From the NCBI GenBank assembly GCA_003290165.1, contig QNQO01007598.1:186001-250000 (forward strand): a DNA stretch of 64,000 bases. Reading direction: 5' to 3'. The notes beneath the pieces were generated by a model. It ran no database searches, had not been told where the DNA came from, and was given only the letters and a program-made list of their open reading frames with translations. Numbering within the stretch: the first letter of the stretch is position 1; each line of letters starts with the position of its first letter. The position numbers and the translations under genes are program-made. The stretch is from Berberis thunbergii. Taxonomy: Eukaryota; Streptophyta; Magnoliopsida; Ranunculales; Berberidaceae. This document shows, piece by piece, positions 42,360-55,377 of this stretch.

Positions 42360-43070
42360 GCCCAGTCTATTAAATTAAACGGGTGTCAACGGTTTAAAGA
42401 GTGGCAGCTTAGTCAACACTCTGATGCCTGATCGAGACGGCTTGCCAGGGATCATTGTCCAAACATGGACAATAGAGACTAAACCCGACCAAAGCTTAGT
42501 CAGTGACGATCGACGATGATAGCTTCTAGTCTGCTCGAAGCCTAGTCCCCAAATGATGGATTTCGACAGCCTAGAAAGTGGGAGTCTAGTCAGCGCTCTC
42601 GACGCCTGATTAAAATGGCTTTCCATGGGTCACTACTCGTCCTCAAATAGTGATTGCCGAACACCGACCAGAACTTAGTCAATGGCCACTAATGACGATG
42701 GTTTTGGTCTGCTTGAAGCCTAATTCATTGCGCGTAAATTTTGACGGTCTAGAAAGTGGGAGGTTAGTCAGTGCTCATGTAGCCTGGTGAAGTCGACTTG
42801 ACAGGGATCATTGGCCAACTACAAGTAATGATCCCAAAACCCAGCCAAAAGTTTAGTCAGAACGACTGACGATGATAATTGTTGGCTCACTCCAATTCCT
42901 AATCCGCCACAAATGGATCAAGATGGGGTGGAAAGTGGAGCTTAGTTAGTGCTCATGTAGCCTAGTGAAGACGGCTTGCCAGGGACCACCATGGTCACCG
43001 AAACCTAACCCCAACTTAGTCAGTCATAACTAGCGATAACAACCCCTGGTATAATTAAGCCTATTCTATG
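42360..43070 (+). repeat. About 180-bp tandem repeat, four copies
   Basis: Units start near 42360, 42541, 42719 and 42898 (spacings 181, 178, 179). Each carries AAAGTGG, AGTCAG.GCTC, GGCTTGCCAGGGA and CTTAGTCAG blocks in the same order. They are diverged, so this is an older array than the 69-bp one. Confidence 0.8.
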
Positions 43071-43739
43071 AATAGCAAATAAAGATGAGTCAAACATCCG
43101 GTCAGAATTCTGAAAGCTTGACCCAGACGACTCACATAAACTATTGTCTAATCATCTACAAGGGTGCAAGCACTAGGACCAAAGTCTGACTAATCAGCTT
43201 ATGATAGTGATAACAATTGTTGGTCCAACAAACAACCAACCTGCCAGACAAAGGGTAATATTACAATCCCCAATTTCTAAAAAGGAATTTAACCAGAACT
43301 GCACCAACTACTGCAGCATAAGAAGTTAGAGCTCCCAACAGCGAATCAAACATGAGCTACCTAGCCCAGCAAAATTCCTTGTCTGACAATTAATGTCAAA
43401 ATAAGACAAAGTAGGTACAAGCTAGCAGGAAAGCAAAGGAAGACAAAAAAAAAAGTGTAAAGTACTATTCATTTGCCAACTCAAGTACAAGATTCACCCC
43501 TTATTAGGAGGAGAGTTAGATACAACAAAACTAGACTTAACAGAGGAAGAAACATGGGACACATCTATTGGTGCTACCTCTCGACCCCCTCATCAGGGTC
43601 GCCTTCTTTTTCAGACGAATCGGAGGTTGCTCCAAACTCTGCATATGTAATATTTTTATAATAGGAGAGATCCCAGTCGGGATGCTCCTTCTTTATCAGA
43701 TGCAACAGCTCCAACCTTCCATGCACAACTCTACTGAAT
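43071..43739. other. Noncoding spacer of the TAT element
   Basis: Between the 180-bp array and the antisense ORF. A partial fifth repeat unit may start at 43071. Nothing else recognised. Confidence 0.4.
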
Positions 43740-46158
43740 TCAAATGTGCCTTGGGCCTTGAGAAACTTCTCTTGTCTCGGCGAGTTCCTGCTTCAGCTGC
43801 TCCAACTTGCCTGACAGGATTTCAATCTTAGACTGCTTAGCATCCAGCTTATCATTGCTTATATTCAGCTCACTATGCACCAATTGGAACTGGTCTCCAG
43901 TGGTCTGTGCACTCTCAGCATGAAACTCAGTACTAGCCTCCAACCGCTGACATCGGATAGTCCACTCGGACTCCTTAATCCTCTCAACATTCAGAGCCTG
44001 CAGTTCAACCTGCACTCCCTTCATCCACATAATCACGGGCAAACTGCAAGTCACGGCGGACAAGGTTCAGTTCATTCTCGAATTGGTCCCTCATGGACGC
44101 TGCCCTCACCAAGTCAGATTCAAGCGCTTCCAAGCGAGCCTTCTAAGCCTCCGACCCAATGGACCTGGACTCCGTTCCAGTATCTGAGAAAGTTCCAAGT
44201 TGCTTTCTCAGCAACTCAATCTCGTGAAGAGCATCGGAGTATGACTTCTGCAGGTTTGAAAAAACTCGATCCATGGTATATACCCTCTCACGAGTGGCCT
44301 TGACTCAATTCCAGACGCGGCAACTTAATTCAGATATAACATCCCCAACACAAGGTGTTTCTGCCTATTTAAACATTCTCCTAGCGTATCCTCCACTGGC
44401 TCCGGAGCACAGTTTGCCAGCTAGTCATTCCACCTGTTGATATGCTTCCTCGCAGCATAAGAGATGTCAACTTCCTAATGCCAAGCTTGGTTACTCATCC
44501 TTATTACATCTGGAGCAAACAGGCTGATTCGAGCATCTGGATGAATATCATTCGGAGCCAAAATCACTCCAGCACCGCCCTTGGCCGTCTTCACTGCATT
44601 AGGGCCCTCATCAACAAATTTTCCTTTGCCTATAACAACCATCTCTTTCTCACATGCCAGTCTAGTTGCAGGGGAAAAAAGGAAGCGAGCTATTCCTTGG
44701 ATCCGTCGTTAGTTGAATATGAGGATGGGAACGAGATGGAGCACAGTACGGGTGACAAGAAAGAGAACCTTCACCATGACGCCAACGATCAGATGACTCT
44801 CCAACAGTTTCATGATCCAGAAAAAATGGAGCTCGAAATCCTTTATTGAAAAGGGACGATCATTTGAAGCTTCCATGCCCGCTTGCGTCGGCATCCTACT
44901 CATAAACTCTGCTTGCTTGGTGCTCAGCTTGGTAACATCCTCCACGTCCACCATTTTTAGATATTCTCTCTCCAGGTCAGGAATAGAGACAAGGGCCACG
45001 ATTTGAGCATCATGCCTCTCAGAAACAACAGTCTCACCGGGCTCTTGCTCAACAACATCACGTCCTTCAGATGATGCTAGATGCATGCGAACGGACCTAA
45101 ACAAAGCATGAGATACCTTTTGAAGCACAACACAAGGAATCGCGTCATTTATTTCTGCCCTCCTCGAAGAGCTTGGAACCTTGAGCTTGGGAAGTTTTTT
45201 CTTCCATGGAACAAATGCACCTTCAGACTTTGGCTTCTTCACCCGATACACAATGGAAGCCACATGCCAATAAGCCCACAGATCGCTGTGTTCAACATTA
45301 GAAGGCTTGACTACATCTTTTACCACTAGACGAGGCATGTCGCGAAACGCATCCAAAGTTGTTTTATTTTCAGCAAAAAGAGGTGAGGTAGAGAATCTCC
45401 CTATAAAAATCACAACAGGTCAATTTAATATGAAATTGACAGTAGCAACACCAGAGAAGAAATCAACCATGAAACAATACTTCTGCCACGATTTGAAATC
45501 ATCAGGCAATTCGCTGAAACAGTCCGGGGATGTTAGCACACACACAACGTGTTCGTTTATCCGAGGATAAGTAAGCTGCATCGCCCTTGAAGACATTCAG
45601 ACACCAGCATTCTTAGCCCTATTCAGAATGACGATCAAAGTCTATACCCGTTCGGCACAAGTTGAGTGGGTACAATGTCGAGGTACGCTAGGAACTCCCA
45701 GATCTCCTTGATGGCAGGAAAGCGGACACCCAATTGCAACATACCTCGGTGAAGGTAGATAATCCCCTCAGAAGGGTATGATAGCGTCAGATCAATGCCT
45801 AGAGTGTAGAGCACTGTATCATAAAAAATCTCGAGTGTCTTACACAGGACTTCCAAATCAGATTATGAGAGGAATCTCTCCTAAAAAAAACTTACGGCCC
45901 CTGGCAAACAGTTCATCAGAAAGATGTCCCCTGCCTGCCTTGAAAGAAAGTATAAGATTTCAAATACGAAGGTTGAACAAAGTCAAAAGCACAACAGACA
46001 ACACAACAAAGCAAAATCTCTAAAATCGAAAGAGTAAAGAAGTTATATTCCATAGGCAGGAGATCTAAATAGAAAGTTGAACTCTTGCCGTTCTCGCTTT
46101 CAGCTGGCTCATGCCTAATTAATGCAATTCGCCGTTCGAGAAAATCTCTCAGACTCAA
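43740..46158 (-). pseudogene. Antisense ORF of the TAT element (gypsy-type transposon domain)
   Basis: Minus-strand frames 46158-45916, 45856-45635, 45413-44709 and 44063-43740 form one decayed gene. The second has EGIIYLHRGMLQLGVRFPAI and ends PTQLVPNGYRL, the pattern of the plant 'putative gypsy type transposon' domain (Pfam PF04195). The last is a Glu/Lys/Leu-rich coiled coil. Such antisense ORFs lie between pol and the 3' LTR in TAT elements; their role is unknown. Confidence 0.7.
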
Positions 46159-46221
46159 TCATCATGACTGCATAGATGCTTCATGAAATGACCAAGTGGA
46201 CCGATAAGACGACCCACTAAC

Positions 46222-46235
46222 TCGGGGGGAGTAGC
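46222..46235 (+). other. Polypurine tract of the TAT element
   Basis: CTCGGGGGGAGTAGC directly precedes the TGATGATAC start of the 3' LTR. It would prime plus-strand DNA synthesis. Confidence 0.6.
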
Positions 46236-46828
46236 TGATGATACATCAAACATCATACACATGTCATGATAATCTTGTCAACAGGAAGAAGTAGGCCCAA
46301 TTGCACACCCCATCTAGCCAGGCCCAAATAGCAGCAAGCCCATCATTGGCAAAATAAAGACAATCGAGTCCGAGTTGCAATGAGCCAATAAGCCCACACG
46401 TCACGCAGTCAGGCCCAATACCCGTAACACCTCTAAGGCAAGTATCTGAGAGATCTACCTAAGACAGGCAGACAAACTAGGAGCACGCGTCATGTAGGAA
46501 ACTTCTACCACCCATCATGAACAACTCCCAATTAGGAAATGATCTCCATAGGAAGATCACTTTCCGTAAACTACGCCATAAAAAGCCTAGTTGAACGATG
46601 ACTCCTTCACTATAAAAAGAGATAAGGTCGATGAACTAGATATACAAATATAACTCAGTTTACAGTTTTTAGTCTCTCCTAAGCCTTATCTAACTGAAGC
46701 ATCGGAGTGCCATCGGCCACCCCCCAATGGTCCTTGGCTCACGCTTGCTACCTGTGCAGATCTAGATAAGCAGCAAGGAAGGAGAGCAGAAATCGACCAC
46801 ATCACCTTACTATTCTCACATTGCTCCA
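46236..46828 (+). repeat. TAT element 3' LTR
   Basis: Starts TGATGATACATCA, contains an ATAAAAAG promoter-like string and AGCATCGGAGTGCCATCGGC, ends near TTGCTCCA. Partner of 36384-36899. Confidence 0.6.
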
Positions 46829-47359
46829 TTTTGGTATAAAAAAAGGTTATTTTGAATTTGGATCCCATTTGCTCTTGTGCAACTCTGTTTAGCCCCCATT
46901 TTAAACTCTAATAAGTTTGGCCCTCAAAATTGGACAAAAGTGTAAAGTCAACCCCATTGACTCCTCTGGATTCGATCCATGTTTGAAATACCCTGACCCC
47001 AATTTCACCCTAATGGTCAATTAAGATTTAATGGCTTCTCCGTCATGTGTCATAATCTCCTTCAAATTGGATGTTTGGGAGATGTTTTCAAATTATCCTT
47101 TGTATCTTTTCTCCTTGATATGTTTTACTAGATCCAAAATGGAGAAGCAGAAATATGGTAGTTTTTTGTCCATGATGGGTGTGGAACGAAAGGGAAGGGG
47201 TTGTTGTTTCAACAACGTTTTTCATCAAATGTATTAGTTCATCTTCATTTATCTTCTTTTTGCCTCCATTACTGATGTTCTATTAAGGCAGATGAGTACC
47301 AAACTTTAAATTATGTAGCAACATTGGGAGTAAAAAACTAATTAATTTGTGATTTTCAA
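46829..47359. other. Intergenic region
   Basis: No firm feature. The stretch near 47130-47240 has a short open frame starting ATGGAGAAGCAG that could be an upstream exon of the zinc-finger gene next to it, but no splice support was established. Confidence 0.3.
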
Positions 47360-47689
47360 TTGGAGGTGTGCCAAATGTGTGATCAAGAAGGCTATGTTGT
47401 TGGTGAATGTCCATTGATTTATACTCCATGCCCAAGCCCTTCATGTCGTGGATTCATTGTTTTAACTACTTCAAAGGGAAAGCCAACATTTGGAAGAAAT
47501 TATTTGGATTGCCAATATGACAAATGTTTTGCATTCCAATTGTCGTCTGAAGCAATTGAACAATCCAACAAAGCAACATTTGTTGGTTCATCATTTTCTT
47601 CAAACAACTTCAATAAACACCTTGAACAACCCCAAATGCCTTCAGTTACCTTCAAACCACTTCAAAACACTAAAATCCTCACTGGTTGA
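47360..47689 (+). CDS. Small zinc-finger protein exon, GRF-like (hypothetical)
   Basis: The frame encodes CQMCDQEGYVVGECPL, a CCHC/CCCC-like knuckle, then TPCPSPSCRGFIVL and FGRNYLDCQYDKCFAFQ, spaced like a GRF zinc finger (C...C, GR.(F/Y)..C...C..F). GRF and CCHC modules occur together in plant nucleic-acid-binding proteins. There is no ATG at the head of the frame; AATTGGAG|GTGTGC looks like an acceptor, so this is probably a terminal exon, or a gene fragment. Its stop is at 47687-47689. Function is not assigned. Confidence 0.45.
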   Translation: MEVCQMCDQEGYVVGECPLIYTPCPSPSCRGFIVLTTSKGKPTFGRNYLDCQYDKCFAFQLSSEAIEQSNKATFVGSSFSSNNFNKHLEQPQMPSVTFKPLQNTKILTG

Positions 47690-49593
47690 TGCATTTCAAA
47701 GTGTTTAAATGGGTTTCGATAGGCTTCACAAGGGTTTCAGAAAATGAAGTGAAATAGAAAGGGAGAAAAGTAAAGTGAATGTTGGGCAAGTGGAGGCAAA
47801 TCTCTCCTGCCCAAGGCTTTTATCTCCTAATCGTTCGATATCGAATGAGGGATTTCAACACATGGCAGAGAAACCATTCAAACTTACCTGGCCATTAGGG
47901 GTGAAGTAGGTGAGGGAATTTTGGTCATGGATCTTCCTACCCAACTGAGAATGATGAAAAGATCTAAAGCTGGCTAGGAGACCGGTCTTGCTATCCTGTC
48001 CAAGTTTAAACTTACAAACAGGTGCAAGGCTAGTTTGACATAGGTCCATGATTTTCAAAGTTACATTTTGAATATCTAAATCAAAGATATATTTTGATAT
48101 TGCAAGGGATTGGTGTGTAACAGTTGTAGCCAAAGTAATAATATTCCAACTTATACAAATAGGAGTCAACACCTCTAATGAATGAATTAGATACATATGA
48201 ACTTCTCAACAAACCAAGGATATATGATGACATGAGATGAAATTTACCAAAGGTAAAGCAAACATCCTAATAACTAAGATCTCCACCCTCATTAAGATCG
48301 TGATGACTATAATATATACTTGTTGATTGACACTAGATATTTAACTCTGACCTACCCACCATTGAAGATAATAATGAACAATTTTTATCCTGAAATGGTG
48401 TTTGCTAGAGAGCAATAGTTGAGAAAACATTGGTAGAACAATTGCACCACTTACTGTGACCTTGCGCACTCAAACCTTTTAACTACTAAACAAAAACACT
48501 GGCGCACTCAAACCTTTTAACTACTAGACAAAAACACTGGCAATAATCAAGCCTCTCATCACCAAATAAACACCTGTTGATTTCTAAATATGTTAATTGA
48601 TTGGCACCTACAACTTGGTGGTAATTCATGTCCTTGACAAGGAATACACTTCACTCAAGTGAACCTCAAGCCTCCCATTGTATACAAAACGATTAACTCT
48701 TATCATAGATCTTTGGCTACATCCTTAAAATTTTGTCGATACGCAATTCATGTAGATGTTAATCTTAATATTCATCATGGACATTTTTTGCAAATTAAAG
48801 GACACATACCCCCATTTTGTTTGGAAGTGGAATTAATATAGGACAACCAGAAGCAGACGATAACAAATCCCATAAACAAAATGGAGAAATATAAACAACT
48901 AACCACTCAAACAAAGAAAGAACCCCAATAACAATAAACTTTACCGAGCAACAAGTCCTAGATAGCATTCCACACTGTTTTCCATACCCAGTCTTTCATT
49001 TTCCATTCCCAGTCTTTCATTTTAATGTGCTTTCAAGTCTTTTTCACTATCCTAGTCCTCGAGCAAATCAAAGAAACAAAAAAAAATACTCAAATGACTC
49101 AATCTATACTTTCTAACATTTGTCTCAAAGATTTTCAACGGGTCATGACATGATAAGATTCTTTACAAACACAAGATTAAATCCACATCATTCAAAAATT
49201 AATACACGTTCATAACAATGATATAAAAATTCACAATTAAATCAATCCAAGGACTGTGAAACTCAAGCGCGTGCCTAAAAGAATTAACCCAAAAATCTCA
49301 CTGGATGCACTCTTTTCTTTTTCACTGATTGTTTGGTAAAATCACTCTTCCTATTCTAGTTATATGTAAAAAGATTGATGTAAAAGTGAAACAAATAGCT
49401 CTTATATGATATAACAAGAAAAAATGGAATTTTCTGACAATTTTTTTTTCTTTTTCAGATATACAAACTCATGGAAAGAATGTTACTTCTTGAATGCAAA
49501 AACTAGTGACACCATATGCTCATACCTCATTCGAATATCCACATCGTGACATTGCACAACACACTCAATCAAAATGTCTTAATTTAGGTTGTA
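47690..49593. other. Intergenic region
   Basis: No gene supported. A short duplication near 48475-48540 (CGCACTCAAACCTTTTAACT) and one near 48990-49020 (CCCAGTCTTTCATTTT) are present. The distal part may be 3' noncoding DNA of the Athila-like element that the LINE interrupted. Confidence 0.4.
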
Positions 49594-49743
49594 ATGAGAG
49601 TAAGGGGAACAAAGTTCTCTCCCCTTGCGATTTGGGCGAGGATTTGGGCGATTCTAGGGTTCGTGAGGGCAAGGATTCGATCTACTCATTGGGCTGATCG
49701 ATCTACTGTTCCCCTTCTTTTTACTTTCCTTGATGGATTAACG

Positions 49744-51260
49744 ATGGAGCAACGCGACACAAATCTTAACCCCAATCCGAACCAACCAGGAGGAGAAGAT
49801 AGTGATGAAACTCAAAAAGTACCCAAGCTAAGTCGACACCTCTAGATCTACGACGAGGACAAAATGCAGAGACGCACGAAGCATTGACAGTGGTACCACC
49901 ATGTCCGCCATGCACAACTACACCAGCGAAACCAAACACTAGTTGGGCTTCTCTGTTTACCAAGCGGAACTCAGATGGTCAAGCAAAACTGCAGTTTGTA
50001 CCACCATCCATTACTGAAGGTAAACCAGTTGTTCATATCAAATTAGCAGACCATAAAGAACGATTGGATGAATGTGAACAATACCTCATAGGAAACTTTG
50101 TTGGGAAACGGCTTGCTTATAGCTATGTCAATGACTGCCTCAAACGCATCTGGGGACTTAAAAATAAGTTCGATATGGCAGTCTATGGAGATCGAGCATT
50201 TGTTTTTAAGTTTCACAATGCAGAAGATAAGACAAAGGTGCTTGATATTGGGCCTGTTCATATCGCCAGTAGACTCTTCCTACTGCGACCATGGCAACCT
50301 TACATTGAAGAAGATATTGAAACTCTATCTTCTATACCTATCTGGGTGAATTTCAGAAAGGTCCCCTTGTTCCTGTGGAGCACAGAAGGCTTACAAGCAA
50401 TTGCCAGTGCCATAGGTATCCCCCTTATGCTGGATAATGCTACCGAAACCAAATCAAGACTGGCCTTCGCCAGAGTCTGCATTGAGATTAAGTCTACCAG
50501 CAAGTTCCCTAACTCCATCCCAGTGGTGATTGATGATGGGAGAACAGTAGATATTGAGGTCGAGTACTCATGGAAACCCACCTCATGTGGGCATTGTAAT
50601 GGCTTTGGTCACTCCAGTAATAAATGCCCAATGAATAAGGAGCATACCAAAGTGAGCACTAAAGTGTGGAAACCAATTGAAAAAGGGAACAATGACATGG
50701 CTGGCTCCACATCCACAGGAGAAGTAGGCTGGGTCACGGCAGGTGGTAAACACACATTCAAGTCTAGGGACCACATTGAGAGTCCCACACAAGCAAGCAG
50801 AAATCTAAACAAAGAGGATGAAAAACAGGCCCAAGACAGGGAGGACAATGATGTACAAATGATAGCAGAGGGTACCAGCTTGGAGAATCAATTGACAATA
50901 CAGATGACTACAACCAAAACCAAAGTAATTGAGGGCCTACTACACAACACCAAACTTAAAAAGGATCAAACAAGTAGCACCCAGGTGGTCACACAACATA
51001 AACATGACCCCAAAGGTCACAAATCAATCTTTGCACCAAGGAAGGGCATTCTGAAGAACAACCAAACCTCGGTCAAGGGAAGTAAATCACAGAGTCGACA
51101 AAACAGCTTTGCAGCATTACAACAAGTGGAATCTGGACCTGAACTAGAACTGCTTAACAAGCCGAGTTATACAACAACCACGGAGGTGATTGCAGAGAGA
51201 ACTGGGAGCCAACTCGTAGGGAGGGAGGAAGTACCCACACATGATGTCTCTAATGATTAG
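49744..51260 (+). pseudogene. LINE ORF1 (gag-like, DUF4283 and CCHC)
   Basis: The natural start is the ATG at 49744 (MEQRDTNLN...). A one-base indel near 49830 breaks it, and the main frame is open from 49884 to 51260 (458 codons). A DUF4283-type domain with YSYVNDCLKRIWGL and the WVNFRKVPL block precedes the knuckle CGHCNGFGHSSNKC at about 50586-50630. The C-terminal third is low-complexity and Lys/Thr/Gln-rich. The protein binds element RNA in the ribonucleoprotein. It overlaps ORF2 by 20 bp. Confidence 0.82.
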
Positions 51261-54200
51261 AGCAGCATGCTGGAATGTGAGGGGACTGAATGATCCCCTC
51301 AAGCAACATGAAGTCAGGCAGTTTATCAAAAAACAAAAAATTAGCTTAATGGGTCTGATCGAAACTAAAGTCGGGGATGAAAACAAATTGAACATTCAGC
51401 AAGGCCTTATGCGAGACTGGGTCGTAGTGGATAATCATGACCAAGTGCAAGGGGGACGGATTTGGATTGCTTGGGATCCCCTATCTGTCAATGTTACAGT
51501 TCTTTCTAAATCAGAGCAGGCCATCTTCATAGAGACAACCTGGCCGAACGGGTTCTCCTGTGTCCTCACGATAATCTATGGAAGTAACTCCTATATGATC
51601 AGGAAACAGTTGTGGCGAGAAATAGAAACATTCTCTACTAGCAACCAGAAGCCATGGACCATTCTAGGCGACTATAATTCTATCCTGAATTCTCAAGAAC
51701 GAGTGGGTGGCAAAGAGATTAGGCCAATGCATTTCATTGATTTACTCCACTGTGTCCAAAATGCGGGTCTGTTTGATTGCAAATATAAAGGTTGCTTCCT
51801 AACTTGGAGCAACAAACAAGTGGGAAATAACAATATCATGAGCAAGCTCGATAGAGTTATGATAAACCAGGAATGGTTGACTTGTCTGCCCAACTCAGAG
51901 GTGGAGTTCCTCCAACCAGGTGTTTCTGACCATTCCCCAATGATTCTCACTATCTATGAGCACAAAAACTCAGGCCCCATTCCTTTTAAGTTTTACAACT
52001 ATTGGCTCTATGAACCTGGCTACTATGAAGTCATTGAACAAGCATGGAATTTGGATGTCAGTGGGAATGCCATGTATTGCTTTGTAAAAAAAATGAAGCA
52101 AGTAAAATCGAAGCTTATTGAGTGGCGAAAGGCCAAATTCATCAATGCAAGCTCAGCTGTTCGAACTGCAAAACAGTCCATGGAGTTAGCACATACCCTA
52201 CTACAGCACCAACCTCTGGATAATAACGCCAGATTTCAGGAAAAGATTGCGGTACAAAACTATGCATATGCAGTCAGGAATGAAATCCTTGAAGCACAAC
52301 AAAAGGCTAAATCAAAACACATGAGAGATGGAGATGAAAATGTCTCTTACTTTCATAATTATGTGCGGGAGAGGAGGTCCAAAAACAAGATCCTATCGAT
52401 CTACAATGCTGATAATGTTAAGCTTGAAAGTGCAGAGGACATTGGAACTGAATGCATCCAGTATTTCCAGGAAATCTTTGGAACCGAGCCGGTGACCTAT
52501 GACCCAACTGTCATCGACACCTTGCAGGTACCTCGCACTATTTAACATGAAGAAGGGGTGGCTCTTACTGAACCGATTTCCAGGAATGAAATCACAGAAG
52601 CTCTGGCATCCATTGAATCAACCAAAGCCCCAGGCCCGGATGGGTTCTCATCTTTCTTCTTCAAATCAGCATGGCGCCTAATAGGAGATGATTTTGTCAA
52701 AGCAATCAACAACTTCTTCAGAAGCAGTAAATTATTGCGAGAGGTAAATGCCACATGTGTTACTTTAATCTCTAAGGTTTCTAATGCGTCCTACTTTAGT
52801 GATTTCAGGCCAATCTCTTGCTGCAATGTGTTATACAAAACTATCACCAAGATCATGATGAGAAGAATGAAAAAGGTGATGAACAATCTTGTGAGTATGA
52901 ACCAATCGGCCTTTATCCAAGGAAGGAATATTCATGATAATATCATGCTCGCCCATGAGCTAGTCCGCAACTATCACCGGGATCAAGGTCCTCCTAGATG
53001 TGCTGCAAAGATCGACCTCAGGAAAGCTTATGACACTATATGTTGGGGAGCTATCACTCACATGATGCGTAAAATGCAGTTCCAGGAACAATTTCTACGA
53101 TGGGTCTACATCTGTCTCTCTACTCCTTGCTACTCTATTAATTTGAACGGCTCTCCTAAGGGATTCATACAGGCAAGGCGAGGTATAAGACAAGGGTGCC
53201 CAGTATCCCCCTACCTCTTTGTGATTATTATTGAAATTTTCAATCTTCTTCTCATGCAGAAGGTTGATGAGGGAGTATATAAACTGCGCCACAAGTGCCA
53301 CGACCCATGTGTAACTCATCTCAGTTTTGCTGATGACCTTATGGTCTTTTCAATGGGGATAACCAGTCAGCCAAAGCTCTATCAGAAGTGCTCAGCGCCT
53401 TCAAATCAAGTACTGGGCTTGATGTCAACTGCATGAAAAGCAACCTCTACACTGCAGGAACTAATACAGTGGAAAGACTCGGTCTTTATCAGACTCTTGG
53501 ATTTGAGATGGGATCCTTACCAGTGAAGTACCTAGGACTGCCCCTTATCTCCTCTAGACTTTCTCATCGTGATTGCCTGCCTCTTATTGAACGAGTCCGT
53601 AAGCGCATCACTTCATGGAAGAACAAAACCTTATCGTTCGCTGGACGCCTTACTCATATAAAATCAGTGCTTAATAGCCTCCATGTCTACTGGACATCAT
53701 GCTATATGCTCCCAAAAGAGACGATACGGGATCTAAATGCTGTCATGCGAAACTTCTTATGGTCGGCCACTGATACCTACATTAAGAAACCAATGGTTAA
53801 ATGGGAGAAAATTTGTCAACCTTATAGTGAAGGAGGTCTTGGGATCAGATGTATTGAAACCACTAACAAAGCCGTTATGCTGCGTCATGTGTGGAGCATT
53901 GTATCCAATAAGGAAAATCTCTGGGTTCAATGGGTTCGTCGAAATCTCATTAAGAACAAAGTGTTTTGGAGCATGGAGCCGCCTAGCGACTGCTCCTGGT
54001 GCTGGAGGAACATCCTGAACAGCAGGGAAAGAGCGAAAAACCTCATCATTCATATGATAGGAGACGGCGAGGACACCCTTTTATGGCAGGACCCGTGGCA
54101 TCCAATGGGGATCTTGCTTGCTCGATTCCCTCAGTTTCTTCAGTATGATTCTCTTCTCAATAAATCGGCTAAGGTCAGTGCCTTGATCCAGGCAGGAAAA

Positions 54201-55377
54201 TGGGAACCTAGACACCATGTGCGAGCAGCTATTAATGACATTTTCGATGGCCTAATAACAGTTGAATTGGATCCTACCTTCAAAGATGAGATAGTTTGGA
54301 AAGGGGGTCAAGATGGGGAATTTACAACCAAAAGTGCCTACCATTCTATTCGACACAAGGAACCAAGAGTTCCATGGAGGTCTCTCGTATGGTTCAAAGG
54401 TAGGGTCCCAAAACATAGCTTCACTGCATGGATGGCGATGCATAGGACTGAAAACACAAGACAAACTTAGGACTTGGAACAAGATCGAAGACTCGACATG
54501 CATCCTCTGCAATGCAGAACCTGAGTCTGCTGATCACCTGTTCTTCTCCTGTTGGGTCTCGCAGCTGATATGGAAGTACATGTTACACCACATAGGATAT
54601 GACCATCAGCCTCTAGGCTGGAACCAGGAAATAGAATGGTGCCTTCACCACTTCACTGGCAACTCTCCAAGAACATTAGCAAAAAATCTGAGTTTTACTG
54701 CAACCATTTATCACATCTGGCAAGAAAGGAATCGAAGACTCTTCCAGTCTAAGAAGACGTTAGTTTTGGATATCATTAACAAGATATTTGCAGACGTCCG
54801 TCTTCGCATTGCAGTCCTGGACGTGAAAAGCGAGAACAATGAACAAAACTCAAGCTTTTGTCATACATGGAGAGTCCCCATTAACCTTGAAGTCAGAACA
54901 GCGACTCTACACGCCTGGACAAAGCCTGAACCAATGTGGTACATGATCAATTCTGATGGCTCCCTGACAGCAACCCGAGGAGGCTTTGGTGCCATCATTC
55001 GAGACCACAATGGGGACGTCGTCGCCGCTGCTGCAGGTTCCACAAGGGTGCAATCGGTTATCCTTCATGAGCTGCAAGGCGTGGAGCTGGGGATCAAGTT
55101 AGCCAAGAAGTACAGGCTAGGGAAAGTTGTTTGTTGCATGGACTCTGCTAATGCATACACATACCTCACCACAAATAACGCACCGCCCTGGGAGGCCTTA
55201 CATGCAACCAGGCGAATTAAATATGAGCTCCAGGAGTTCGAAGACATTAAGATTATGCATGCTGTTAGAGAGACAAACCAACTAGCAGACAAACTAGCTA
55301 GTCTGCTGCCTAACACAGAATACCTTGAAATAACATCAAGTTCCTTTGCTGAGGATATGAAAAAAAATTGTCTTTGA
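51241..55377 (+). pseudogene. LINE ORF2 (endonuclease, reverse transcriptase, RNase H)
   Basis: The apurinic-type endonuclease spans about 51250-51960 (WNVRGLND, GLIETK, GDYNSIL, SDHSPM). The RT spans about 52600-53440, with KAPGPDGF, IRQGCPVSPYLF and the catalytic FADDL. A zinc region at about 54490-54560 has CILCNAEPESADHLFFSC. RNase H runs from about 54940 to 55320 with NSDGS, HELQGVELG, CMDSANAY and NQLADKLA, so the D-E-D-D set is present. Lesions are a TAA at 52543-52545, a frameshift near 53352 in a G-run just after FADDL, and a frameshift near 54440. The short lesion list suggests a recent insertion. Confidence 0.88.

Larger units (their letters stand above)
36384..46828 (+). mobile_element. 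TAT-lineage Ty3/Gypsy retroelement lacking pol
   Basis: The LTRs (36384-36899 and 46236-46828) both start TGATGATACATCA and share AGTGCC(T/A)TCGGCCACC. A degenerate Asp-type PBS follows the first, and a purine tract precedes the second. Between them are gag, a nested solo LTR, four tandem-repeat families, and a large antisense ORF with a transposon domain. Hypervariable tandem repeats and an antisense ORF between pol and the 3' LTR are known features of the TAT lineage. No protease, RT or integrase was seen, so the element is non-autonomous. No target duplication was found. Confidence 0.75.
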
